Made by a program: the position numbers and the translations under genes. Below are positions 8,487 to 15,953 of a stretch of DNA of 64,000 nt, in pieces. The DNA is from Novosphingobium sp. MW5. GTDB lineage: Bacteria; Pseudomonadota; Alphaproteobacteria; Sphingomonadales; Sphingomonadaceae. The notes beneath the pieces were generated by a model. It had not been told where the DNA came from. It was given only the letters and a program-made list of their open reading frames with translations, and did no database searches. The stretch lies in the NCBI GenBank assembly GCA_025938935.1, contig JAPCWB010000001.1:310001-374000 (forward strand). The letters run 5' to 3'. Position 1 is the stretch's first letter. The number at the start of each line of letters is the position of its first letter.

Positions 8487-8993
8487 ATGCAATACGACTG
8501 TGGCATCACCAGTGAAGACCCGTTTTCCGACCGAAGGTTTCTTGCGCTCCATGGAGGCTGGCGCCGCGGCCTTCCGAACGACATTGCGTGGGAGCTCCGT
8601 GTTCTCGCTGCAACGCCAGGAATTCCCGCCGAATGGTTCTACACGGTGTTCAACTGGAGCCGGCCTTGGCGCCGCCATTTTCAAAATATCCGGGCCAATA
8701 CGAGATTCGAGGTGGGCGCTGAAAACGCCGCGACGATCGTCGAAGGTGACGGCTGGCGCATGCTTGAGGTCATCCCTGACCTTGCCAAGTACGCGAAGGC
8801 CATTCCGCTGTGGACGCAGCTCGAGCTTCTCGACGACCCGCGCAACGACTGCGTGCTGGCTCGCGCCCTTGGCATCGACCGGCAGAAAGTCCGGCGATGG
8901 CGCAAGAAGCCCGTGTTTGACCCTCTGACCGCAAATCGTCTGGTGCCGAACCGGGGGACGCCGATCAAATCATCCGCCGAGAAATTCCTGTAA
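8487..8993 (+). CDS. Unknown protein with C-terminal HTH-like segment (tandem paralogue 2)
   Basis: A 168-aa paralogue of the preceding gene. The start at 8487 is chosen over 8415 because GCGGAGG precedes it by 5 bases and because MQYDCGI then lines up with MKYHAGI of the first copy. Shared wording: ATPGIPAEWFY, NAATIVEGDGWRMLEV, LARALGIDRQKVRRWR and FDPLTANRLVPNRG. It has an extra N-terminal stretch of about 20 residues. It is the last gene of the unit, followed by a 16-bp palindrome and an AT-rich patch. Confidence 0.65.
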   Translation: MQYDCGITSEDPFSDRRFLALHGGWRRGLPNDIAWELRVLAATPGIPAEWFYTVFNWSRPWRRHFQNIRANTRFEVGAENAATIVEGDGWRMLEVIPDLAKYAKAIPLWTQLELLDDPRNDCVLARALGIDRQKVRRWRKKPVFDPLTANRLVPNRGTPIKSSAEKFL

Positions 8994-8998
8994 TAATG

Positions 8999-9014
8999 TT
9001 GCGCTATAGCGCAA
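8999..9014. promoter_or_regulatory. Perfect 16-bp palindrome after the HTH pair
   Basis: TTGCGCTATAGCGCAA is a perfect palindrome starting 5 bases after the stop codon of the second HTH-tailed gene. It is too symmetric and short-looped to be a normal terminator, has no T run, and is followed by about 140 bases of AT-rich DNA. An operator or replication/recombination site is possible. Confidence 0.4.
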
Positions 9015-9187
9015 TGATCGCCCAGCTGTTCAACAAGTGGTTTTATATTCTCGAAGGCTAACTCCCTTCTATAGATATTTCTTATATTTAATTCATTCGA
9101 CTCCAGAGATCAGATAAAATAAAAAATCTTATATAAGGAGTAAGTAGCCACAAAAACGGCACACACCACTTGATGAACACTGACCGG

Positions 9188-9204
9188 AAGTGACCTAGTC
9201 ACTT
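9188..9204. promoter_or_regulatory. Island operator-like palindrome, copy B
   Basis: AAGTGACCTAGTCACTT has perfect 7-base arms around CTA. The centre (9196) is 79 bp before the ATG at 9275, the same spacing as copy A. The 180 bases to its left are an AT-rich patch without a gene. Confidence 0.55.
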
Positions 9205-9274
9205 CGCCGAATACCCTGGCATCCTGACAGCGCCGGATTTAATCGGCTTTTTGCACAGCAAGAGGAGCTTTCCG

Positions 9275-9511
9275 ATGTACAACGTCAAGCGCGCTAACGG
9301 CGACACCTTCGAACCCCCGATGCAGCGAGGCAGCGGCCGCCCGGGCAAATATCCTTTCGCCTACCTTGAAGTCGGCGATCATTTCGTTGCCCCTTGGGAC
9401 GACATTCCCAGCATCGACACTATGATCTCGCAAGGTCGCAAATTCGGCCGTGAGCATGACCGGCTGCGGGGGTACGAACTGGGCACCTGCATGGTCGTGC
9501 GGATCTCGTAA
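9275..9511 (+). CDS. Small unknown phage/plasmid-type protein, 78 aa
   Basis: Start ATG 9275 has AGAGGAG about 8 bases upstream. The protein contains KYPFAYLEVGDHFVAP followed by SRKFGREHD-like and CMVVRIS segments. This order (YPF..LEVGD.F, then a basic helix, then an arginine-rich strand) is common in small uncharacterised proteins of phages and plasmids. No function is known to me. It is the first gene after operator copy B. Confidence 0.6.
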   Translation: MYNVKRANGDTFEPPMQRGSGRPGKYPFAYLEVGDHFVAPWDDIPSIDTMISQGRKFGREHDRLRGYELGTCMVVRIS

Positions 9512-9588
9512 CCAGCGCTCGCCGGACTGACGCTTTCTCAAGGGGGCGTCCTTCCCGCCCATAAATTTAACTAACGAGGAAATCACCA

Positions 9589-10121
9589 ATGGAAATGTTC
9601 GAGAACTTGGAAGTCTCGCACGACTACAAGACCCCCTACCTGCGCCGTAATCGCTTCTTCGAAGCGATCGCGTACCACAAGATCGTTCCGCTCTGGCCCG
9701 GCGGCTGCCATGACCCCGCCATCATCACGCGCGAGCTGTAGGCCGAACGACCGATCGTGATGCCATCGCGTACTTTGACTTCCGGGAACCCGAGGTCGGG
9801 TTCCCTGCCGAGTTGAACGATGTCACGGTTCTTGAAGTCTACACGGCCACCGGCCTTGAGCAGATCTTTGGCCTCGATGCCAAGGATACATCGCGCGTCT
9901 GGACCCCTCAGGCACGGTACTATCTGTTCAAGTTTGTCGAGCCGTCCGAGCGTTCGGAGCATTTGGGGCCGGGCCTCCGCTTTCTCGGTGACGACGAGTG
10001 GATGCCTTACCCCGGAACCATGATCGAGGGGCAGCTTGCCCACTGGGAAATCAGTCCGGATGATTACAGCCCCATGCCGCTGCCCGAGGAATTGCGAAAC
10101 CGCGACGCGCTGAAGGCCTAA
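9589..10121 (+). pseudogene. Unknown island protein, frameshifted
   Basis: Start ATG 9589 has ACGAGGA upstream. The first frame ends at a TAG at 9739 after ITREL. A second open frame continues to 10121 (DRDAIAYFDFREPEVGF ... MPLPEELRNRDALKA). Adding one base in GAGCTGTAGGCC makes ITRELVGRTTDRDAIAY, one protein of about 177 aa, and the second frame has no good start of its own. So this is a one-base loss or a sequence error. The family is not recognised. The protein is acidic with no membrane segment. Confidence 0.6.
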
Positions 10122-10216
10122 TCATATTGGCGGGGCGGACAGAACGCGGTCCGCCCCGTCATCAACATGAACCTCGGACCGGCAAATATTCGAACCCCGG
10201 CTCACTTGGCGGCATT

Positions 10217-10414
10217 TCAATCTTCGCCTTTTCTTGGCGCTTCTAGAACTTGCCGCAAGATGCGCCTGACGGCCTCCGGACGAGTTGGCCGAGGTTCGCC
10301 TTGACCGGAAGCCCACTCGTCGAGGCCGGTCAACAGGTCCTCATGCAGCCGCACCTGGATTTGTACCCCCTGGCCAGTCTTTTTTGGGCCGGGCTTCTTG
10401 CGCGGGGGTTGCAT
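10217..10414 (-). CDS. Ribbon-helix-helix (CopG/Arc-type) small DNA-binding protein
   Basis: A 65-aa protein beginning with a basic proline-rich arm (QPPRKKPGPKK), then the strand VQIQVRLHEDLLTGLDEWA and the helix RPEAVRRILRQVLEA. This is the ribbon-helix-helix layout. The start at 10414 (ATG) is preferred to TTG 10429. It is divergent from the gene at 10523 and may control the shared intergenic region or the island operators. Such proteins act as repressors or plasmid-type accessory factors. Confidence 0.7.
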   Translation of the reverse strand: MQPPRKKPGPKKTGQGVQIQVRLHEDLLTGLDEWASGQGEPRPTRPEAVRRILRQVLEAPRKGED

Positions 10415-10522
10415 ATCGATTTCGACCAACTATTTAACTATGGTACCAAAGATACGAAGCGGACCGGACGAGGGCGGCAACCCTCGCACGGTCCTGACCC
10501 CAACCGTCGATAGGAGACGATC

Positions 10523-11182
10523 ATGGCTGCCAATGCCTCTACCACTGACGCCGCGCGCTGGGAAAGCGCCAATTACAATCGCCTCGTCGCTCGCAAGGCC
10601 TGGGTGGCCGTGGCCGGGGAGGACGACTGCCAAGCCCGCCGGCTGGCCGCTACTGCGCTCTACGATGCCCAGCGCACTCAGTTTTCGACGCCCGCCCCCA
10701 GCATCTCGGCGCTCGCCGACAAGCTCACGATCTGGTGGGGCCGTCATCTTCCCGAGGACACCTTCGATAGCTCGCTCAACCGCCGGGTAATCGGCGACCT
10801 GCGCCGGCTCGAGCTCGAAGCCGCCGGCGTTCCGCACAGCGAGGCCTCCGGACGCATGATGGACAAGGTCGAGCAAGATGCTGCCGCTTGGCGCGCGGCG
10901 CTGGCCGAATACAACGAGCAGCAGCAACTGTTTATGGAAGGGCCCTCGCCCCGCTGGGAAGGCCGCGATAGCTCAGACATGTTCCATGCCGTTCACTGCG
11001 CGATTGACAATCTGCTCGCGCTGCCTGCCCCCAACCTCGGCGGAGTGATCAAGAAGCTCGAGATCATGTGGGAATTCGACCGCTTCGAGACCATCGAGGA
11101 CGGCGCCATTTACGTCCACGTCATGCGCGACCTCAACGGCCTGGTGAACCAACAGCGGGCGGATGCAGGGGAGCGGGAATAG
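10523..11182 (+). CDS. Unknown island protein, 219 aa
   Basis: A helical, soluble, acidic protein of 219 aa with Trp-rich stretches (LTIWWGRHLPEDTF; KLEIMWEFDRFETIEDGAIYVHVMRDL). The start has TAGGAGACGATC directly upstream. No family is recognised. It is divergent from the ribbon-helix-helix gene and precedes the integrase module. Similar gene-sized unknowns are usual cargo in sphingomonad islands. Confidence 0.6.
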   Translation: MAANASTTDAARWESANYNRLVARKAWVAVAGEDDCQARRLAATALYDAQRTQFSTPAPSISALADKLTIWWGRHLPEDTFDSSLNRRVIGDLRRLELEAAGVPHSEASGRMMDKVEQDAAAWRAALAEYNEQQQLFMEGPSPRWEGRDSSDMFHAVHCAIDNLLALPAPNLGGVIKKLEIMWEFDRFETIEDGAIYVHVMRDLNGLVNQQRADAGERE

Positions 11183-11213
11183 CCGCAGCCATTGCGGCCC
11201 GGATTTTCCGCCA

Positions 11214-11230
11214 ATGTGACCCGGTCACAT
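11214..11230. promoter_or_regulatory. Island operator-like palindrome, copy C
   Basis: ATGTGACCCGGTCACAT has perfect 7-base arms around CCG. Its centre (11222) is 82 bp before the ATG of the AlpA-like gene. It shares the GTGAC-N3-GTCAC core with copies A and B, and the downstream GAGACGTGG string with copy A. Confidence 0.55.
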
Positions 11231-11303
11231 CGCGCCGTTTCGGTGGCGGAGACGTGGTCACGACGCTTACCTGCGTGTTCATCACGAACACCAAGGAACA
11301 CGC

Positions 11304-11480
11304 ATGACAACGCCCATCGCCTATACCATCAAGCAAGCCGCAGCCGTCTGCGGGATCAGCCGAACCACGCTCTACGGCCTGATCAAGGCGGGGGAACTCA
11401 CCCCCGTCAAGATCGGCGTCCGCACGCTGATCCGCCACGCAGACTTGGAAGCGCTTATGAACCGAAAGCGTGCCGCCTGA
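11304..11480 (+). CDS. AlpA/excisionase-like helix-turn-helix protein
   Basis: A 58-aa protein with a MerR-type excisionase HTH: YTIKQAAAVCGISRTTLYGL (7-26), then IKAGELTPVKIGVRTLI and HADLEALM. Start ATG 11304 has CAAGGAA upstream. It ends 3 bp before the integrase ATG, so the two form an operon. Its role is probably excision directionality and/or control of integrase expression. It is one candidate for binding the GTGAC-N3-GTCAC sites. Confidence 0.75.
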   Translation: MTTPIAYTIKQAAAVCGISRTTLYGLIKAGELTPVKIGVRTLIRHADLEALMNRKRAA

Positions 11481-11483
11481 CCC

Positions 11484-12647
11484 ATGGCAAAATCGATTAA
11501 TCGTCTCAGCGCCCTGGAGCTGAAGCGCCTAGCCAAGCCCGGCCTTCACCCCGACGGCGGCAACCTGTACCTCTGTGTCAGCCCAAAAGGCGCCAAGTCC
11601 TGGCGCTTCATTTACGTCAAGTCCGGCAAGCGGATTGAGCTGGGCATCGGCGCCCTTGATGCACTCCCGCTGGCCAAGGCCCGGGACAAGGCTGCCGAGG
11701 GCCGTAAACTGCTCAATGAAGGTGTCGATCTGAAGCAGCACTGGCGCAAACCGCAGGCAATTGCCGACCGCAGTTTCGGCTCGATCGCCATCGAGCATAT
11801 CGAAGCACACGAGCCGTCTTGGAAAAACGCCAAACACCGCCAACAGTGGCGCAACACCCTGACGACCTACGCTTCCAGTATCTGGGACACGCCCGTCGAT
11901 CAGGTGAGCGTCGACGATGTCCTGACGATGCTGCAGCCGATCTGGTTCACCAAGCCCGAGACCGCAGGACGGGTGCGCGGGCGGATCGAGTGCGTGCTCG
12001 ACGCCGCCAAGGTACGAGGCTTTCGCAGCGGCGAGAACCCGGCAGCTTGGCGCGGCAACCTCGCGCTGCTTCTGCCGGGCAACAAGAAGGGCCCCAAGCG
12101 CCACCATCCAGCGATGCCGTTTGGCGAAGTCAGTGGCTTTATGACCAAGCTGCGGAGCCTCTCCGCGCTGTCGGCCAGAGCGCTCGAGCTGACCATCCTG
12201 ACCGCGACGCGCACCTCCGAGGTGCTTAAGGCAACGTGGTCCGAGTTCGATCTCGAAGCCAAGACCTGGACCATCCCCGCCGAGCGCATGAAAGCTGGCC
12301 GTGAACATCGCGTACCGCTCTCACCTGCCGCCGTGTCGCTCCTTGAGAACCTTGATCGGACCGGCGAGTTCGTCTTTCCGGGGCAAGCCCAAGACAAACC
12401 GCTCTCGAATATGTCGATGGAGATGTGCCTGCGGCGCATGAAGATGGCGCACTATACGGTCCACGGCTTCCGCTCGACGTTCCGCGACTGGGTCGGCGAA
12501 GCAACCGACTTCCCTCGCGATGTTGCAGAGATGGCCCTCGCGCATGCTGTCGGCAGTGCGAACGAGCGTTCCTATCGGCGCGAAACAGCTTTCGACAAGC
12601 GCCGTGAACTCATGAATGCATGGGCGGAATACTGCTCTGCCGATTGA
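11484..12647 (+). CDS. P4-type tyrosine integrase
   Basis: A 387-aa phage-type recombinase. The N-terminal DUF4102-like arm domain (LHPDGGNLYLCVSPKGAKSW, 21-40) is followed by a core-binding domain and the catalytic domain. The active-site residues are visible: Arg243 (TATRTSE), Lys270, His327 and Arg330 (VHGFRSTFRDW), His354 (ALAHAVG) and the nucleophile Tyr364 (ERSYRR). Length and layout are normal and intact. It sits beside the 3' end of tRNA-Sec, the likely attachment site. Confidence 0.92.
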   Translation: MAKSINRLSALELKRLAKPGLHPDGGNLYLCVSPKGAKSWRFIYVKSGKRIELGIGALDALPLAKARDKAAEGRKLLNEGVDLKQHWRKPQAIADRSFGSIAIEHIEAHEPSWKNAKHRQQWRNTLTTYASSIWDTPVDQVSVDDVLTMLQPIWFTKPETAGRVRGRIECVLDAAKVRGFRSGENPAAWRGNLALLLPGNKKGPKRHHPAMPFGEVSGFMTKLRSLSALSARALELTILTATRTSEVLKATWSEFDLEAKTWTIPAERMKAGREHRVPLSPAAVSLLENLDRTGEFVFPGQAQDKPLSNMSMEMCLRRMKMAHYTVHGFRSTFRDWVGEATDFPRDVAEMALAHAVGSANERSYRRETAFDKRRELMNAWAEYCSAD

Positions 12648-12795
12648 TCAGCGGTCGGCTGCTGACCCTAATCCTGACCCTAACGGCTGCGCTTGTTTGC
12701 CCTGAACGGCGGTGAATGCCAGAGGACAACGGGTGGCTGTGAAGCGACGCCTGGCTGCCGAATTTCTCAGGAAAATGTTTCAATACAATATGATA

Positions 12796-12889
12796 TGGCG
12801 GAAGAGGCAGGAGTCGAACCTGCCGGAGACGCCGGGCGCCTCCCAACGGATTTGAAGTCCGCGCACCCCACCGGGGGCGTTTCTCTTCC
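12796..12889 (-). tRNA. selC: tRNA-Sec (anticodon UCA)
   Basis: A 94-nt gene on the minus strand, from GGAAGAG at 12889 to an encoded CCA ending at 12796. It has the long acceptor stem, a large variable arm (GGGAGGCGCCCGGCGTCTCC) and the T loop GTTCGACTC. The anticodon loop CTTCAAA has UCA at 12853-12855. It lies directly upstream of selB in the opposite orientation and is the insertion site of the island to its left. The gene is intact, so selenocysteine insertion should work. Confidence 0.93.
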
Positions 12890-12972
12890 GCGGCCTTCCT
12901 AGTCGGCGCCGGAGCGGGCGTAAACCGCGCGAGCGGTGGCATCGGCGGGGCGTGTGGTGCTAAGCCCGGGCC

Positions 12973-14907
12973 ATGCTCGTCGCCACCGCCGGACATGTCG
13001 ATCACGGCAAGACCTCGCTCGTCAGGGCGCTGACCGGCGTCGAAACGGACCGCCTGCCCGAGGAGAAGGCGCGCGGGATGACGATCGACCTCGGATTTGC
13101 CTATTGGCGGCCCGATGGCGGTGAGACGATCGGCTTCGTCGATGTGCCCGGGCACGAACGCTTTGTCCGCAACATGATCGCCGGGCTGAGCGGTATCGGG
13201 GCGGCGTTGATCGTGGTGGCCGCCGATGACGGTGTTATGCCCCAGACCCGCGAGCATGTGCGGATCCCGGGCCTGCTAGGCGTCGGGCGGGGGATTGTCG
13301 CGCTGACCAAGGTGGACCTGGTCGATGCCGTGCGGACGGCGCAGGTCAGGCAGGACATTGCGGAATTGCTTGACGGTACAGGCATGGCCGGCGCCCCAGC
13401 GTTCGACGTTTCCGCAGTGACCGGCCAGGGCATTGCCGAACTCGGCTCCTCCCTGATTGCCATTCGCAAGGGCAATCGCGCCGATCGGGACCATAATTTC
13501 CGCCTGTCTATCGACCGCGTATTTTCCGTCTCCGGCAGTGGAACCGTGGTGACTGGCACAGTTCTCGCCGGGAAAGCTGAGGTCGGCGACCGGCTCGTGC
13601 TGGCTCCCATGGGCAAAGAGCTGCGCGTTCGGTCCATGCAGAGCGCAGGCAATAACGTCGAGGCAATTGGCGCGGGCGAAAGGTGTGCGATCAACCTTTC
13701 CCGCGTCGAGGCGAACGAGATCCACCGTGGCAACTGGCTGGTGGCGCTAGAGGGTTATGCACCCACCAGCCGCATCGAAGCCTGCGTCACCATCCTGGCC
13801 GATCGCGCCGCGCCGCTGCGCCATGACAGCCGGGTGCATCTTCACATCGGCACGGCAGATCTTGCGGCGCGCATCCTTGTGCCGCGCCAGAAGAACCTGC
13901 AGCCGGGCGTTCCTGCCGATGTGCAGCTGGTGCTCGACACGCCGACCCAATCCGTTTCAGGTGACCGCTTCATCTTGCGCGATTCATCGGGGCGGGAACT
14001 GCTGGGGGGAGGGACGGTCCTCGATCCGCTCGCTTCCGACCGGCGCAGGCCAGTGACCGAACGGGAGGCGCGCGCAGCGGCGCTGGCACTGGCGAATCCC
14101 GCCGACAAGCTCAAGGCCCTCGCCGCGGCGCCCGGAGTTGAAGCGGTCTGCGACTGGTTTGCCCGCGCTTGCAATCTCAAGCCGGCGGCCACGGATGCGC
14201 TTGTCGAAAACGCAGGCCTTGTCCGCTTCGGGAAATCCCGTTCGATCATCCTGACAACGGAGCGTCTTGGGGTGCTGGAAGACAGGCTGGTGGAAGCCCT
14301 GGCGGCCCACCACTCCCGCCATCCCGGACAAGGCGGCATGCCGCTACGCCTTTTGCGCGCGGCGCTGGGGGAGCCGGTATCCGCCGATCTGTTTGCCGGT
14401 CTGGTCGGCAACCTTGCGGACCAGAGAAGGATCGAGAGCGAGGGCGCCCTTGCCCGCCTGCCCGGCCACGCCTCCGCGTTCAGCGATGCCGAGAACGCCT
14501 TCTGGCGCAAGGCGCTCGACCGGGCGCAGGATTGCGGCGCCTTTACCATGACCGCAGCCGAGCTCGCCCGCGATCAACGCATCAGCGAGCCAGCCGCGCA
14601 GGCCATGCTCGAACGCCGCAGGTTGAGCGGAGACGCCCGGCAAGTGACGGACAGCAAGTTCATGACCCGCGATCATGTCGCCGCGCTGGTTGCTCTGGCG
14701 GCGGAGCTGGATGCGGCGTCGGACCAGGGCTTCACTGCGGCGGCCCTGCGCGATGCCAGCGGGATCGGGCGCAATTTCCTGATCCAGTTGCTTGAGTTCT
14801 TTGACCGCATCGGCGTCACGCGCCGGCTGGGAGAGGCCCGGCGCATGCGAGGAGACTGGCAGGCGGTGGTCGGCTCTGCCGAGCCTTGGCGCAAGCCCGC
14901 GGCCTAG
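12973..14907 (+). CDS. selB: Selenocysteine-specific translation elongation factor SelB
   Basis: A 644-aa translational GTPase. The P-loop GHVDHGKT lies at 7-14, the G3 motif DVPGHE around 57-62 and the TKVDLV G4 motif near 114. EF-Tu-like beta-barrel domains follow, then a C-terminal region of winged helices that reads the SECIS stem-loop. It delivers Sec-tRNA to UGA codons. The stop codon overlaps the convergent selD stop by 4 bases (CTAG). The full-length gene beside selC, selD and selA supports a working system. Confidence 0.95.
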   Translation: MLVATAGHVDHGKTSLVRALTGVETDRLPEEKARGMTIDLGFAYWRPDGGETIGFVDVPGHERFVRNMIAGLSGIGAALIVVAADDGVMPQTREHVRIPGLLGVGRGIVALTKVDLVDAVRTAQVRQDIAELLDGTGMAGAPAFDVSAVTGQGIAELGSSLIAIRKGNRADRDHNFRLSIDRVFSVSGSGTVVTGTVLAGKAEVGDRLVLAPMGKELRVRSMQSAGNNVEAIGAGERCAINLSRVEANEIHRGNWLVALEGYAPTSRIEACVTILADRAAPLRHDSRVHLHIGTADLAARILVPRQKNLQPGVPADVQLVLDTPTQSVSGDRFILRDSSGRELLGGGTVLDPLASDRRRPVTEREARAAALALANPADKLKALAAAPGVEAVCDWFARACNLKPAATDALVENAGLVRFGKSRSIILTTERLGVLEDRLVEALAAHHSRHPGQGGMPLRLLRAALGEPVSADLFAGLVGNLADQRRIESEGALARLPGHASAFSDAENAFWRKALDRAQDCGAFTMTAAELARDQRISEPAAQAMLERRRLSGDARQVTDSKFMTRDHVAALVALAAELDAASDQGFTAAALRDASGIGRNFLIQLLEFFDRIGVTRRLGEARRMRGDWQAVVGSAEPWRKPAA

Positions 14908-15953
14908 ACCGACACCGTCAGACGCGGCGCTTGGCCGGCCGCCTCCACCGCGCCGATCACGGCGGCGGAATCGAAGCCATGGCGCGCAAAACAATCCATC
15001 ACTGCGCCCAGTGCTTCCGGCGCACAGCAAACGAGCAGGCCGCCGCTGGTCTGCGGGTCGGTCAGCAATGCCTGATCCTCGGCGGTGAGGTCTTGCAGCC
15101 TGATCTCAGCCCCATAGCCCTGCCAGTTGCGTGCCGACGCTCCGGTAACGAAACCTGTCGCGGCCAGCTGGCGCACGCCCGGAAGCAGGGCCACGGCAGG
15201 CCAGTCGATCACGATCGAACACCCAGATCCGCGCGCCATTTCGAGCGCATGACCTGCCAGACCAAAGCCGGTGACGTCAGTCATGGCATGGACCCCCTCG
15301 ATGCCGGCCAGGTCGGGACCGGGGGTGTTAAGCTGCGTCGTCGATGCGATCATGGCAGCATAGCCCGCATCATCCAGAGCGCCCTTCTTGAGCGCGGCGG
15401 AAAGGACACCCACCCCCAGCGGCTTGCCGAGCACGAGCACATCGTCCGGCCGCGCACCGCGATTGGTGCGCACCCCGGCGGGATGGATGACGCCAAGCGC
15501 AACGAGCCCGTAAATCGCCTCGACCGAATCGATCGAGTGCCCGCCCGCGATGGGTATGCCTGCCGCGCCCGCCGCCGCTGCCCCGCCTTCGAGGATGCGC
15601 GCGATAGTTGCGGCGCTGAGTACGCCCACCGGCATGCCGACCAGCGCCAGCGCCATGATCGGCCCGGCCCCCATGGCATAGACGTCGCTGATCGCATTGG
15701 TCGCTGCGATGCGCCCGAAATCGTGGGGATCATCGACAATCGGCATGAAGAAGTCGGTCGTGGCGACCACGGCAATATCGTCCGACAGCTGATAGACCGC
15801 GGCATCATCGCTGGTTTCGATGCCGACGAGCAATTCGGCAGGCACCGGCAGGGCGGCCGTGCCCTTCAGCATCTCGGCAAGAACACCCGGCGCGATCTTG
15901 CAACCGCAACCGCCGCCATGGCTGAGCGAGGTCAGGCGTGGTTCGCCTTCCAT
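14904..15953 (-). CDS. selD: Selenide, water dikinase SelD
   Basis: A 349-aa enzyme that makes selenophosphate from selenide and ATP. The N-terminal glycine-rich loop has Cys16 and Lys19 (GGGCGCK), equivalent to the E. coli catalytic Cys17 and Lys20. This form uses Cys rather than Sec there. Further AIRS-fold motifs: TTDFFMPIVDDP and DVTGFGLAGHALEMA. The start overlaps the selA stop (TAATG), so selA and selD are coupled. Confidence 0.95.
   Translation of the reverse strand: MEGEPRLTSLSHGGGCGCKIAPGVLAEMLKGTAALPVPAELLVGIETSDDAAVYQLSDDIAVVATTDFFMPIVDDPHDFGRIAATNAISDVYAMGAGPIMALALVGMPVGVLSAATIARILEGGAAAAGAAGIPIAGGHSIDSVEAIYGLVALGVIHPAGVRTNRGARPDDVLVLGKPLGVGVLSAALKKGALDDAGYAAMIASTTQLNTPGPDLAGIEGVHAMTDVTGFGLAGHALEMARGSGCSIVIDWPAVALLPGVRQLAATGFVTGASARNWQGYGAEIRLQDLTAEDQALLTDPQTSGGLLVCCAPEALGAVMDCFARHGFDSAAVIGAVEAAGQAPRLTVSV

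Larger units (their letters stand above)
7707..12795. mobile_element. Integrative island inserted at selC (left end not found)
   Basis: A P4-type tyrosine integrase gene ends about 150 bp from the 3' end of the tRNA-Sec gene. This is the classical layout for elements that insert into a tRNA 3' end; selC is a well-known target of this integrase class. The body holds small unknown proteins, an HTH excisionase-like gene, a ribbon-helix-helix gene and an AT-rich patch (about 9050-9150). The left boundary is set here at the first shared operator site. I could not find a second copy of the tRNA 3' end to the left, so the true boundary may be lost or lie elsewhere. Confidence 0.6.

Noticed and set aside
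9589..10121. Selenoprotein recoding as the explanation for interrupted genes near the sel locus
   Set aside because: Downstream homology is always in a different frame and the stop here is TAG, so UGA read-through cannot explain the breaks. No in-window gene shows an in-frame UGA with family wording on both sides.
10170..10200. tRNA-like fragment (TATTCGAACCCCGG) that might be an attachment-site copy
   Set aside because: Only the T-loop core is similar to a tRNA end. It does not match the tRNA-Sec 3' end and no stem can be formed.
12661..12680. Short direct repeat GACCCTAA near the tRNA as attachment site
   Set aside because: Eight bases with small spacing, outside the tRNA; too short and not related to the tRNA 3' end.
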